A DNA stretch of 64,000 nt, taken from the NCBI GenBank assembly GCA_023390115.1, contig JAEWDM010000007.1:62001-126000 (forward strand). Direction: 5' to 3'. The stretch's first letter is position 1, and every line of letters begins with the position of its first letter. The stretch comes from Bacillota bacterium (GTDB lineage Bacteria > Bacillota > Clostridia > Acetivibrionales > DSM-27016). Positions 17,969 to 26,166 of this stretch are shown here, one piece after another. The translations under genes and the position numbers were made by a program. The notes below the pieces were generated by a model that saw only the letters and a program-made list of their open reading frames with translations, was not told the origin of the DNA and ran no database searches.

Positions 17969-18760
17969 TTATTCAAGCCCAAGCAGCCTTCCGGCATTTT
18001 CGCCAAGTATACCCTTTTCAGCAAAGTCCTCAAGCCTAAAGCCTTTAAGCTTTTCAATCTCATCCTTCTGCACACACCATGGCGAATCTGTACCGAAAAG
18101 AATCCTGCCGTGCCCGTGCTCTCTTATAATCCTGTTTATCTGGCTGTCATGGCCCCTTCCAAGGCTAAAAGAGGTATCAAAAAATACCTCTGTCCCAACC
18201 AGGAATTTTTCAACACCGTCCCAGCAGTCATAGCCTCCCATATGCGCGGCCACTATCTTGCCGCCGGGGAAGTCCGCCGCGACCCGCGCGAGCCTGTCAG
18301 GAGTGCAGTGGTAAGGCTCGGGAAGGCCTATATCCACGCCCGCATGAAATACCACAATCATATCAAGCTCAAAAGCCTTTTGATATATGGCATACATTTT
18401 TTTGTCGTCAACATAAAACTCCTGATAGTCGGGATGGAATTTTATTCCCTTTATCCCCAATCTCTTTATCCTGTCAAGCTCGTGCTTCCATTCCCCGAAA
18501 TCGGGGTGTATGCTTCCAAAGGCTATTATTCCCTCATGCTGTATGCCAACGGACCAGTTATTTATTTTCACAGTCTGAGATGGCTTTGTGGCAATGGAAA
18601 GCACCACGGAATAGTCAACCCCTGCCCTTTTCATGGACTCCTTAACATCTGCTACCGTTCCATTGAGCTTTGCCGCAATACCGCACCTTTCCGCCAGCTT
18701 TGGAACTGCTTGTGCCGCCACGCTGTCGTCAAAGCAGTGCGTATGAAAGTCAATAATCAT
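17969..18760 (-). CDS. Amidohydrolase-2 family metal-dependent hydrolase
   Basis: 263 aa from the ATG preceded by GGGGGCACTATA. TIM-barrel hydrolase with DFHTH at the start of strand 1, KGIKFHPDYQEF, VVFHAGVD (metal His), IVAAHMGG and LFGTDSPW (catalytic Asp), the order seen in the amidohydrolase-2 / ACMSD-like group. Members hydrolyse or decarboxylate small ring compounds; the substrate here is unknown. It follows birA after a hairpin-rich 100-base gap on the same strand. Confidence 0.85.
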   Translation of the reverse strand: MIIDFHTHCFDDSVAAQAVPKLAERCGIAAKLNGTVADVKESMKRAGVDYSVVLSIATKPSQTVKINNWSVGIQHEGIIAFGSIHPDFGEWKHELDRIKRLGIKGIKFHPDYQEFYVDDKKMYAIYQKAFELDMIVVFHAGVDIGLPEPYHCTPDRLARVAADFPGGKIVAAHMGGYDCWDGVEKFLVGTEVFFDTSFSLGRGHDSQINRIIREHGHGRILFGTDSPWCVQKDEIEKLKGFRLEDFAEKGILGENAGRLLGLE

Positions 18761-18820
18761 TATAGTGCCCCCGCTTCGTTCGTTCTCTTGCAAAGACCAT
18801 TGTTTCTTAAAATAAAGGGC

Positions 18821-18863
18821 GCTCGCTTTTTTATTAAAAAGAGCCCGCTTTTATTAAAAAGCG
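18821..18863 (-). terminator. Tandem hairpins after birA
   Basis: Two adjacent A/T-centred hairpins (CGCTTTT-ATTA-AAAAGCG type and GCTC...TTTTTATTAAAAA...GAGC) immediately downstream of the birA stop; each has an internal T tract, so partial termination between birA and the hydrolase is likely. Confidence 0.5.
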
Positions 18864-19895
18864 CTATGCATATCCCAAAAGCCCTCTTACAGATACCTCG
18901 CCCGACATCACCTCTCGTATAATACCGTCTTCGCAAGCTATTATAAGCCTTCCGTCCGCCGTAATGTCCGTTGCAACGCCTACCAGCTCGCGTCCCTTCA
19001 TTGCCGCCTTTACCGTTCTTCCTATTGTTACCGAATATTTTTTCCACTCATCCACTATTTGCTTTGCTTCACGGGCATATGCTTCTTCATTTCCGGTATT
19101 TAACCGTTCATATATCACATCAAGCTCAGCCAGTATGCCTCTAATTATATTTTTTCTTGAAAACTCCTTTTTTGATTCCCCTGCTTTTCCTTCTCCGCAG
19201 CATTCCTTGAGAGAACCGGCTATTTCCCTTAAAGCCTCGGGGAAATCCTCCATATCATGATTTACATTTATCCCTATTCCCAGTACTAAAAAATTTATTC
19301 GCTCTATCTCGCAGTTCATCTCTGTCAATATTCCGCACACCTTTTTACTTTTAAGCAAAACATCATTGGGCCACTTTATACCCGGCTTTACAAGGCATTC
19401 CCGCTCTATGGCCTTTGCAACGGCAACCGAAGCCGCCAGAGTCATTATTTGAATGTCCTCGGGAGCTATTAAAGGCCGGAGCACTATCGACATCCATATA
19501 CCCTTTTTATGAGCGGAGCTCCATCCTCTTCCGAGCCTGCCCCTTCCCGCCGTCTGAGCTTCGGCTATCACAGCCGTTCCATCCGCACAGCCTTCCGCAG
19601 CAATAAGCTTGGCATATGTATTGGTTGAGTCAATCTCATTAAAGTACTTTATATCCTTCCCCACTACCCGGGTTTCAAGCCTGTGGCCTATCTCATAGGC
19701 GCTGATAACCTCGGGCCCTTCGCACAGCCTGTATCCCTTTTTAGAGGATGACTCTATTATATACCCTTGAGACTTCAGTTCATTAATATACTTCCAAACG
19801 GCAGTCCTCGATACCCCCAACTGCCCGCTTAAGGCCTCTCCGGACACGTATGATCCCATATTTGCCTTTAATTTATTCAATACTTTGTACTTCAC
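18864..19895 (-). CDS. birA: Bifunctional biotin--[acetyl-CoA carboxylase] ligase / biotin operon repressor
   Basis: 343 aa from a GTG ten bases after GGAGAG; a TTG six codons upstream overlaps the ribosome site. Residues about 1-60 are a winged HTH (SGEALSGQLGVSRTAVWKYI), so this is the DNA-binding class II BirA. The ligase domain has EIDSTNTYAK, GRGRLGRGWSS (biotinyl-AMP loop), KWPNDVLL and LGIGINVNHD. The C-terminal SH3-like domain ends RGLLGYA. A lysine/glycine-rich insert around residues 225-240 lengthens the linker before the last helix. The matching operator is in front of bioY at 11366-11397. Confidence 0.94.
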   Translation of the reverse strand: MKYKVLNKLKANMGSYVSGEALSGQLGVSRTAVWKYINELKSQGYIIESSSKKGYRLCEGPEVISAYEIGHRLETRVVGKDIKYFNEIDSTNTYAKLIAAEGCADGTAVIAEAQTAGRGRLGRGWSSAHKKGIWMSIVLRPLIAPEDIQIMTLAASVAVAKAIERECLVKPGIKWPNDVLLKSKKVCGILTEMNCEIERINFLVLGIGINVNHDMEDFPEALREIAGSLKECCGEGKAGESKKEFSRKNIIRGILAELDVIYERLNTGNEEAYAREAKQIVDEWKKYSVTIGRTVKAAMKGRELVGVATDITADGRLIIACEDGIIREVMSGEVSVRGLLGYA

Positions 19896-19963
19896 ACTCG
19901 TTATTCTCTCCAATGATAGTGTTTTATTTTAAAGCACCTTCCATAAAGCTTTATCGGCCCTAT

Positions 19964-20596
19964 TTACAACAAATACATGCCCAGATCGGGTATTTTTACA
20001 ATATGCCTCTTTTCCCCATTATCCTTAAAAAACACCGCTATTCCCTTGGCGTCATCTTCAATTTTTGTCAATCTCCCCTCATCGGCAAGCTTTGAGTAGA
20101 AGCAATATAAAAGAGCCTCGCTGAAATTCTCACACCGGTCCTTACAGGTCTCAATAATATTATTTACATAAAGGTCCTCAGAGCTGCTATATAAAATAGG
20201 AGAATCAAGCCTTTTATCAACAACCTTTATGCTTTCAGGCATTACAGTGCTTTCAATAAGGCACTCAGGCATTCTGTAAGAGCCCAGAACATACTTTTCA
20301 GCAGGAACTATTGAATTCAGGAATAGCCGCATAGCCTTATCCCATTCCAGCCTCAGCTCATAAAGCCAGCTATCGGCTATCAGGCACCTATCCTCAGGCA
20401 GCTCAAGCTTTATGCATCTCATACCGCAGCCTTCACGGTCCGGCGTGTTGTCCCGCGGATTTAGAAGCGCAGATATAAAATTCCTGCTTTCCCCGTCAAA
20501 GATTATGCTCTTGCTCCACCACTTTGAAAGCTTAAGCCCGCATTCAACTATATTCTCTACCTCATCCACAGGCACATATAAATAAACCTCAATCAT
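19964..20596 (-). CDS. Conserved-looking protein of unknown function
   Basis: 210 aa. Begins MIEVYLYVPVDEVENIVECG, contains SALLNPRDNTPDREG and ends with a DLGMYLL tail. Mixed alpha/beta, no signal or membrane segment; five to six cysteines without a CxxC pair. Same strand as birA and 68 bases upstream, so possibly in the same transcript. The phrase 'VPVDEVENIVECGLKLS' resembles the entry helix of enzymes that convert a residue number into a lookup (for example DUF-type ADP-ribosyl folds), but this is not strong enough for a call. Confidence 0.55.
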   Translation of the reverse strand: MIEVYLYVPVDEVENIVECGLKLSKWWSKSIIFDGESRNFISALLNPRDNTPDREGCGMRCIKLELPEDRCLIADSWLYELRLEWDKAMRLFLNSIVPAEKYVLGSYRMPECLIESTVMPESIKVVDKRLDSPILYSSSEDLYVNNIIETCKDRCENFSEALLYCFYSKLADEGRLTKIEDDAKGIAVFFKDNGEKRHIVKIPDLGMYLL

Positions 20597-20804
20597 ATTC
20601 TACCTCCGGCAAGTCCAAGCATACCTTGACCTATATAAATTGCTTACCGTCGCTGTCAAGTTGCATAAGGCATTGTAAGCCTTTCTAAATTGGCATATTT
20701 ATGGATATTATATCATAAAAATTTTCCGCAAGCGATACGCTAACAAAATAGATTTTTTTGCAGCAAAAGTAATTTAAGCAATATATTTTATTTATTTACA
20801 TATA

Positions 20805-21302
20805 TTACTTAAAATCCAATTTTCCGTATAATTTTACCCCGTCTCTGTCTCCGCATCCGTCTATAAGCTTATTTATGTCGGCACCATATATCCGGGGACA
20901 ATCATAAATATCCCTAAAGGGTATAAGCACAAACGCCCTTTTGAGCATTTGGGGATGAGGTATTTTAAGACATGGCAAATTTATTTTTTTATCTCCATAA
21001 ATAAGCATATCAATATCCATAGTCCTCGGCCCCCAGTGGATTTCCCTTGTTCTGCCCATCCTGTCCTCAACCCCTTGCAGCTTGCCGAGCAGCTCTAAAG
21101 GCTCAATATCCGTTGTGGCTGCCATAACCATATTGAGAAACCGATCCTGCTCCAAATAACCTACAGGCTCGGTTTCGTACACATGTGAAAGTCTTTCGGT
21201 ATTAAGTCCCCCAATATCAGAAATATATTGCACGGCAGTTCTCAAATTATTTTCCCTTTCACCTAAATTAGACCCAAGCGCAAGATAAACCTTATGTCCC
21301 AT
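20805..21302 (-). CDS. folK: 2-amino-4-hydroxy-6-hydroxymethyldihydropteridine pyrophosphokinase
   Basis: 165 aa. Transfers pyrophosphate from ATP to 6-hydroxymethyl-dihydropterin for folate synthesis. Motifs: YLALGSNLGERENNL, EPVGYLEQDRFLNMV, LQGVEDRMGR, WGPRTMDIDMLIYGD (Mg-binding DxD), PHPQMLKRAFVLIPF. GGAGCAGGG precedes the ATG. Its start lies inside the end of folB (11-base overlap), third and last in a folP-folB-folK order. Confidence 0.95.
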   Translation of the reverse strand: MGHKVYLALGSNLGERENNLRTAVQYISDIGGLNTERLSHVYETEPVGYLEQDRFLNMVMAATTDIEPLELLGKLQGVEDRMGRTREIHWGPRTMDIDMLIYGDKKINLPCLKIPHPQMLKRAFVLIPFRDIYDCPRIYGADINKLIDGCGDRDGVKLYGKLDFK

Positions 21303-21660
21303 CCCTGCTCCTCACCACTTCCACCCCCGCCCAATCAAGCTTTCCTCCTATGGGAGCCTGGGGCTTCATTACACGCACCGTAATTTTTTCTACTTCTTCA
21401 TATACCGACAATATTTCCCGGGAAATTTTGTCGGCCAGTCTTTCAATAAGTCGAAATTTATTTGTTTTATTAATATTTTCAATAATTTCGTATACCCCGG
21501 AATAATCAACGGTATCCTCCAGATTATCACTTTCACAGGCCTTGCGCAGGTCGCAAAGCATTTCAACATCTATTAAAAAATTCTGTCCCGCTTGCTGTTC
21601 TTCGGGAAGTACGCCATGATAGGCATAAAAGCTCATGTTTTTTAATACAATTTTATCCAA
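21292..21660 (-). CDS. folB: Dihydroneopterin aldolase
   Basis: 122 aa from a TTG start with GGGAGTGTAGAAA upstream. Cleaves dihydroneopterin to hydroxymethyl-dihydropterin and glycolaldehyde. FYAYHGVLPEEQQAGQNF (catalytic Glu region), DTVDYSGVYEII, RLIERLADKI and the Lys-containing VRVMKPQAPI are family landmarks. Overlaps folK at its end and follows folP by 28 bases. Confidence 0.94.
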   Translation of the reverse strand: MDKIVLKNMSFYAYHGVLPEEQQAGQNFLIDVEMLCDLRKACESDNLEDTVDYSGVYEIIENINKTNKFRLIERLADKISREILSVYEEVEKITVRVMKPQAPIGGKLDWAGVEVVRSRDGT

Positions 21661-21688
21661 TTTCTACACTCCCAGTTTCAACATTATG

Positions 21689-22870
21689 TCATGTCCTTAC
21701 CATAGCGTCCGTCATTCTTGCAACTCTGGCCATTTCCTTTACATCATGCACGCGCACTATGTCAACTCCATTGGCAATTCCCAGTGTTACGGTAGCCGCT
21801 GTCCCTTCAAGTCTTTCACCCACTGGCAAATCCAGAATATTTCCTATCATGGATTTACGTGAGGTGCCTAAAAGCACAGGAAGATTCAATGAGCTCAGCT
21901 CGCTTATTCTTCTCATTGCCTCCAGATTATTTTCCAGGGTCTTCCCAAAGCCTATTCCCGGGTCTACCGCCATGCTCTCTCTTGCTATACCGGCTTTTTC
22001 CGCAATTTCTATACTTTTCCTGAGAAATGCCACTATATCTCCCATTAGGTCTTTATATGAAGCATTTTCGCCGTTATGCATCATTATTACTCCCGCACCG
22101 AATCTGGAAACAACCTCAGCCATACCAGCATCCTTTTGCAGACCCCACTGATCATTTATAATATGCGCTCCTGACTGAAGAGCCTTTTCCGCAACCATTG
22201 CTCTTGAGGTATCAACAGATATCGGAACCTGCAGCTCTTTTGAGAGCCTGTCTACGACGGGCACTACCCTTGAAACTTGCTCAAGCGTGTCTACCGGCTT
22301 GTGCCCCGGCCTTGTGGATTCCCCTCCTATATCAATAATGTCGGCCCCCTGCTCAACCATTTCCTTAGCCCTTTTTACAGCCGATTCCATGCCGCTGTAC
22401 CTTCCCCCATCAGAAAATGAGTCGGGAGTTACGTTAAGTATGCCCATTATATATGTCCTTTCACCTATAGGAAGCTTATGCCTGGCACACTCAAAGCATG
22501 AGGGCTTTCCCTTCTCCACAGACTCTAAAAGCCTCCGGAGCTCATCAGCTATCTCCTTAAGGCTTCCCTGCTGCAGGTTAAGCTTATATATCAATTTGTT
22601 GTACTGGCTGCAGGTTCCCATTATAAGAACATCCGATTTGTCTACGCTGCAGTTTATTGCTCCCTTGTTAACTGCGGCGTCCCCTCCCTTTGCCAGCATC
22701 TCCTGTTTTATTATGTTTGCAGTCCAGGGGCTTACATTTTCAAGCTTAACAATTATATGCAGCGCCTTCTGTGACAGCCATGATATGGCACCTGCATCAA
22801 CTCCTATTTTACGGATTTCCTCCCTTGCCGTATTCATGTCCTGCATATGCAGGATTCTTGCGTTTATCAT
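21689..22870 (-). CDS. folP: Dihydropteroate synthase with N-terminal extension
   Basis: 393 aa, about 120 residues longer than minimal DHPS. Residues about 135-390 are the TIM barrel: GILNVTPDSFSDGGRYSG, IDIGGESTRPG, VPISVDTSRA, HIINDQWG, VDPGIGFGKTLENNL, LLGTSRKSMIG and the closing RVHDV. It joins p-aminobenzoate to the pterin pyrophosphate. The N-terminal part (about 1-125, LHIIVKLENVSPWTANIIKQ... NKGAINCSVDKSDVLIMGT) is also found in other Clostridia and archaeal-type DHPS as far as I recall; its role is unclear. AGGTGAAGCG precedes the ATG. Confidence 0.94.
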   Translation of the reverse strand: MINARILHMQDMNTAREEIRKIGVDAGAISWLSQKALHIIVKLENVSPWTANIIKQEMLAKGGDAAVNKGAINCSVDKSDVLIMGTCSQYNKLIYKLNLQQGSLKEIADELRRLLESVEKGKPSCFECARHKLPIGERTYIMGILNVTPDSFSDGGRYSGMESAVKRAKEMVEQGADIIDIGGESTRPGHKPVDTLEQVSRVVPVVDRLSKELQVPISVDTSRAMVAEKALQSGAHIINDQWGLQKDAGMAEVVSRFGAGVIMMHNGENASYKDLMGDIVAFLRKSIEIAEKAGIARESMAVDPGIGFGKTLENNLEAMRRISELSSLNLPVLLGTSRKSMIGNILDLPVGERLEGTAATVTLGIANGVDIVRVHDVKEMARVARMTDAMVRT

Positions 22871-22884
22871 CGCTTCACCTCAAA

Positions 22885-23376
22885 TTATAAATATTTTATT
22901 TCTCCCGTTACAGTTCCGCACTCCGCCTTAAGAAGCCCATATGAAAAATATTTCTGCCTTCTCTTGTCAGTAGGCGATCCCGGATTAAAAAACAATACCC
23001 CTCCAATAACCTCATTGACAGGTATATGGCTGTGTCCAAACACTATGCAATCCACCGCCTCATTCCGAAAAGCCCGCTCCGCACGCTCCAGGGCAGAAGC
23101 CCCTTCACCGCAATGCCCGTGTACTATTCCTATTCGTACTCCTTCTTCACAAATTATCTTTTTGTTTTTTGTTATGCCCAAAACGTATTCATCGTCATTA
23201 TTCCCTGAAACGGCCTCTACTCTTGCTATTTCCCCGAGCTGGTATAATACATAGTCCCTGCATACGTCACCCGCATGAATTATAAGATCTGCGTCCTTTA
23301 TTCCCCCCAAGAGCGCCCGTGGAAGCGTTTTCCCTTTTCTGGGAATATGAGTGTCCGAGACTACCCCAATAAGCAC
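22885..23376 (-). CDS. YfcE/MJ0936-type phosphodiesterase
   Basis: 163 aa from a GTG preceded by GGAGGATTTGGAAG. Calcineurin-like phosphoesterase with SDTHIP, HAGDVC, SGNNDDE, VHGHCG and GHSHIP in order, then FFNPGSPT. Small YfcE-type enzymes hydrolyse phosphodiesters with Mn or Ni. It lies 14 bases before folP and 45 bases after the alcohol dehydrogenase, apparently in one transcript; whether it acts in pterin metabolism is unknown. Confidence 0.88.
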   Translation of the reverse strand: MLIGVVSDTHIPRKGKTLPRALLGGIKDADLIIHAGDVCRDYVLYQLGEIARVEAVSGNNDDEYVLGITKNKKIICEEGVRIGIVHGHCGEGASALERAERAFRNEAVDCIVFGHSHIPVNEVIGGVLFFNPGSPTDKRRQKYFSYGLLKAECGTVTGEIKYL

Positions 23377-23421
23377 CTTCCAAATCCTCCTTTTTGCACA
23401 TGCTGTTTACTGCACATGCTC

Positions 23422-24528
23422 TTAAATCTGCTTCACGCTGCGCCTGATAATTCCCGCAATATCCTGTGCAGATACAGTCCTTATGTTGCTTAACGTGCTC
23501 CTTTGCTTCATGGTAAGCTCTGTATAACAATCAATTTCCTCCCGGCTTAAAGACGGCTTTTTCCCAATCAGAGAAGCTATAACAGCACCAAGCTGCTGTG
23601 TGCTCTCTGCCTTCAATAGCTTAAGCACCCTCTCTGTCTTCTCTGTTGCCGCATCACAGTTAAAATCCAGATACTCCTTCACGAACAGCGCGTTTGCCTC
23701 GCCGTGGGGAATATCCTTAAAATATGTAAGAGAATATCCCATTCCGTGTATAATTGTCGTACCGGTATTGGCTATTACCATACCTGCAAGCATGGAGGCG
23801 TATAAAAGCTTATCCCTCGTATCGGAGCCGATTTCTCCATTCTCAAGCCTTATGAGGCATTCTCCCAGTACTCCCATTGACTCTGCGGCCAGAACATCTG
23901 TTACAGCGGTGCTCCTTTTGCTGAGATACCCCTCCATCGCATGAGTCAGGGCATCTATAGCCGTATTGACAGTTACGCTCAGTGTAAGGCTTTCGGTATA
24001 GGAGGCATCTAAGAAGGCAGCCACAGGAAACGTTTCATCATTGCCAAAGCTCATTTTTGTCTGCATGTCAGGCCTTGTAAGTATGCAGTAAGGAGTTACC
24101 TCACTTCCTGTTCCTGCCGTTGTCGGAATTGCTATAATGGGAAGAGGCCTGTTTGGAAAAGAATTCTTATACAGCTCAACAGCCTCCATTCCATTGACGG
24201 CCAGAACGGCTACGGCCTTTGACGCATCAAGCGGAGAGCCTCCTCCTATGCCTATGACAAAGTCTGCCCCTGACCTTGCCGCCAGTGCTCCTCCCTCCTC
24301 TACATTCTTTAAGGAGGGATTGTTTTCAACCCCGTCATATATTTCATACTTTATGCTTAATTCATTTAAAACACCTGCAATATCATCCAGCGCACCGCTG
24401 GCCCTGGCCGAGCTTTTCCCCGTAACAATAAAAGCCTTTTTACCGGATTTGGCAAAAAAGTCCTTGTTCCGGCTTACACATCCCCTGCCGAAAAACACCT
24501 TAGCAGGCATTCTGTAATTAAAGTTCAT
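23422..24528 (-). CDS. Iron-containing alcohol dehydrogenase
   Basis: 368 aa with AAAGGAGGAATGGCTTAAT before the ATG. Type III (Fe) ADH: GIGGGSPLDASKA for NAD(P) binding, PTTAGTGSEVTPYCIL, metal site D-A-x-x-x-H as AIDALTHAMEGYLS and GMGYSLTYFKDIPHGEANAL (two metal His). Reduces aldehydes to alcohols or the reverse; the exact substrate is not readable (butanol, 1,3-propanediol and lactaldehyde enzymes share these motifs). First gene of a likely operon with the phosphodiesterase and folate genes. Confidence 0.92.
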   Translation of the reverse strand: MNFNYRMPAKVFFGRGCVSRNKDFFAKSGKKAFIVTGKSSARASGALDDIAGVLNELSIKYEIYDGVENNPSLKNVEEGGALAARSGADFVIGIGGGSPLDASKAVAVLAVNGMEAVELYKNSFPNRPLPIIAIPTTAGTGSEVTPYCILTRPDMQTKMSFGNDETFPVAAFLDASYTESLTLSVTVNTAIDALTHAMEGYLSKRSTAVTDVLAAESMGVLGECLIRLENGEIGSDTRDKLLYASMLAGMVIANTGTTIIHGMGYSLTYFKDIPHGEANALFVKEYLDFNCDAATEKTERVLKLLKAESTQQLGAVIASLIGKKPSLSREEIDCYTELTMKQRSTLSNIRTVSAQDIAGIIRRSVKQI

Positions 24529-24552
24529 ATTAAGCCATTCCTCCTTTGTATT

Positions 24553-24609
24553 GTTTAAACCGTACTAATAACATATAATATTATAATATATTACTCATAC
24601 AGTTTAAAC
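24553..24609 (-). promoter_or_regulatory. Promoter region with paired GTTTAAAC sites upstream of the alcohol dehydrogenase
   Basis: Two identical GTTTAAACC words, 49 bases apart start to start, flank an AT-only stretch that includes TATAAT on the minus strand. The spacing and position suggest an operator pair for the dehydrogenase-folate operon. No named regulator matches; the Rex consensus was considered and does not fit. Confidence 0.4.
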
Positions 24610-24765
24610 CTCCGGAAAATAATCTTCGTTAAGTCAGCATGCTCTAAAAAGCGTCAAAAGCCTGTATAAATATTATTATTGTACTTAATTTATAAAAGTG
24701 GTATCATGAGGATAATACACTGATATTTCAATTTTAAAAACTCCTGTGCAGAGGTTTATTAACCC

Positions 24766-26142
24766 ATGGTCGACTTATTTAAATTAAATACAAAAGAGCT
24801 GAAGGCTCTGGTTGAATACAAAGAGGTCTTGGAAAAGGGAAGACATTTTAAAAAAAATTTCTGGCTCAAGGAAAAATACCAGCTAAAGGGCATAAAGCAA
24901 AACTGCAGAATTATCACGAGGTATTGCCTTGAGAATGTGGCATGCATAGAGGTTAACAGTCTGCCTGGCTACAATCTTAAGCAGATAAAAGCCATACTTT
25001 CAAAATATAAGCTCTTTGGTATGGTGCAAAGGATTTTCTGTCATGACATTCTGGCAGTTTTAAAGAACGCTTACCCTGAAGAATTCAGGACAAGGGTCTT
25101 AAAGGACTGGATGTGGAGCAAGCATGGGATATGGCATGACGACAATGCAATTATCGAGGCTGTTCACGACATGGTATATAAAGAGGGTATCCGCAGGATA
25201 CAGGATATCCCCTCTCTGGATTGGAAAAAAAGGCTGCTAAGGCATGGGATATATAATGTGCTTGCATACTTTAACTGGTCTATCTATGCGCTTTTTAATT
25301 TTGTTTACCCCAATAAATTTCACCCGACAGATTTTAAATATAAAACAAAATGGGCCGCCTCAGAATCCCTTGAAAATGCCTTCTATTTTATGCATAAGAT
25401 TTTTAAAAGTAAGAGGTACACATTAGATGACATCCTTCTTCTCAGCACCTCCGATTTCCGTGCGCTTGGACTGGCAGGAATGCTGATGGCACTCTTTGAC
25501 TCCTCTACTTTAAATGCAAAGGAGTATTACCTGTATAAAACCATAGGCAATGAAGCACATAGAAATGAAATTACAAGCGATATAAACAGCCTTATAAACA
25601 AAAAATATGAGCAGGCAGTTTTTAATAGATTAAAAAAAGCGGCCGTAGGCAATTTTATTTACAATCTGCATCTTAATTCCACACTATACAGCTATATAAA
25701 GCGGCATGCCAAAAGAAGCAGCCTCTCTATTGAGGACTTTATATCAAGCCATGGGTTTATATATAAAAGTGCCAGACAGGATATAAGGTCTATAAGCAAG
25801 GATGATATATGGGATATGCGAAAGCAGGGCCTTACCTATGTCCAAATTGCACAAAAGCTTGGGAGCAATCCAAACACGGTGGCACAATTTTGTTTAAAAA
25901 ATTTCGGAGGCGATCCCCTTATTCCAAGGCCGATCGAGGAATATATAACCCCTCAGGAATTAATGAATAAATATCATGTGGATCATAAAACCATAATGAA
26001 GCTTGTAAATGAAAACAGGCTGGAAAACCATACTACAATAAGATTCAGGTATTTAAAAAAATCCCAAATAGAGCCCGTGCTGAGGCAATATACAGCAGGC
26101 AGCAGACAGCATCAGAGCATGGTGAAAAGGTATTTGAAATAA
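24766..26142 (+). CDS. Unrecognised protein with two C-terminal DNA-binding-like motifs, upstream of ppx
   Basis: 458 aa, basic and aromatic-rich. I recognise no catalytic motif. Residues about 95-230 look like repeated helical segments (DWMWSKHGIWHDDNAIIEAV; DWKKRLLRHGIYNVLAYFNW), suggesting an internally duplicated fold. Residues about 350-390 form an HTH (MRKQGLTYVQIAQKLGSNPN then TVAQFC), and about 395-445 a second winged-HTH/excisionase-like part (TPQELMNKYHVDHKTIMKLV). No signal peptide. The ribosome site is weak (AGAGG). It ends 24 bases before the phosphatase, so the two form an operon, and it could be a regulator linked to polyphosphate or (p)ppGpp metabolism. Confidence 0.65.
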   Translation: MVDLFKLNTKELKALVEYKEVLEKGRHFKKNFWLKEKYQLKGIKQNCRIITRYCLENVACIEVNSLPGYNLKQIKAILSKYKLFGMVQRIFCHDILAVLKNAYPEEFRTRVLKDWMWSKHGIWHDDNAIIEAVHDMVYKEGIRRIQDIPSLDWKKRLLRHGIYNVLAYFNWSIYALFNFVYPNKFHPTDFKYKTKWAASESLENAFYFMHKIFKSKRYTLDDILLLSTSDFRALGLAGMLMALFDSSTLNAKEYYLYKTIGNEAHRNEITSDINSLINKKYEQAVFNRLKKAAVGNFIYNLHLNSTLYSYIKRHAKRSSLSIEDFISSHGFIYKSARQDIRSISKDDIWDMRKQGLTYVQIAQKLGSNPNTVAQFCLKNFGGDPLIPRPIEEYITPQELMNKYHVDHKTIMKLVNENRLENHTTIRFRYLKKSQIEPVLRQYTAGSRQHQSMVKRYLK

Positions 26143-26166
26143 TAAACAGAAAAGGCGTGGTGAAAT

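Noticed and set aside
24541..24612. Rex (redox) operator upstream of the alcohol dehydrogenase
   Set aside because: The sites are GTTTAAAC, lacking the TTGTTAA-N4-TTAACAA arrangement.
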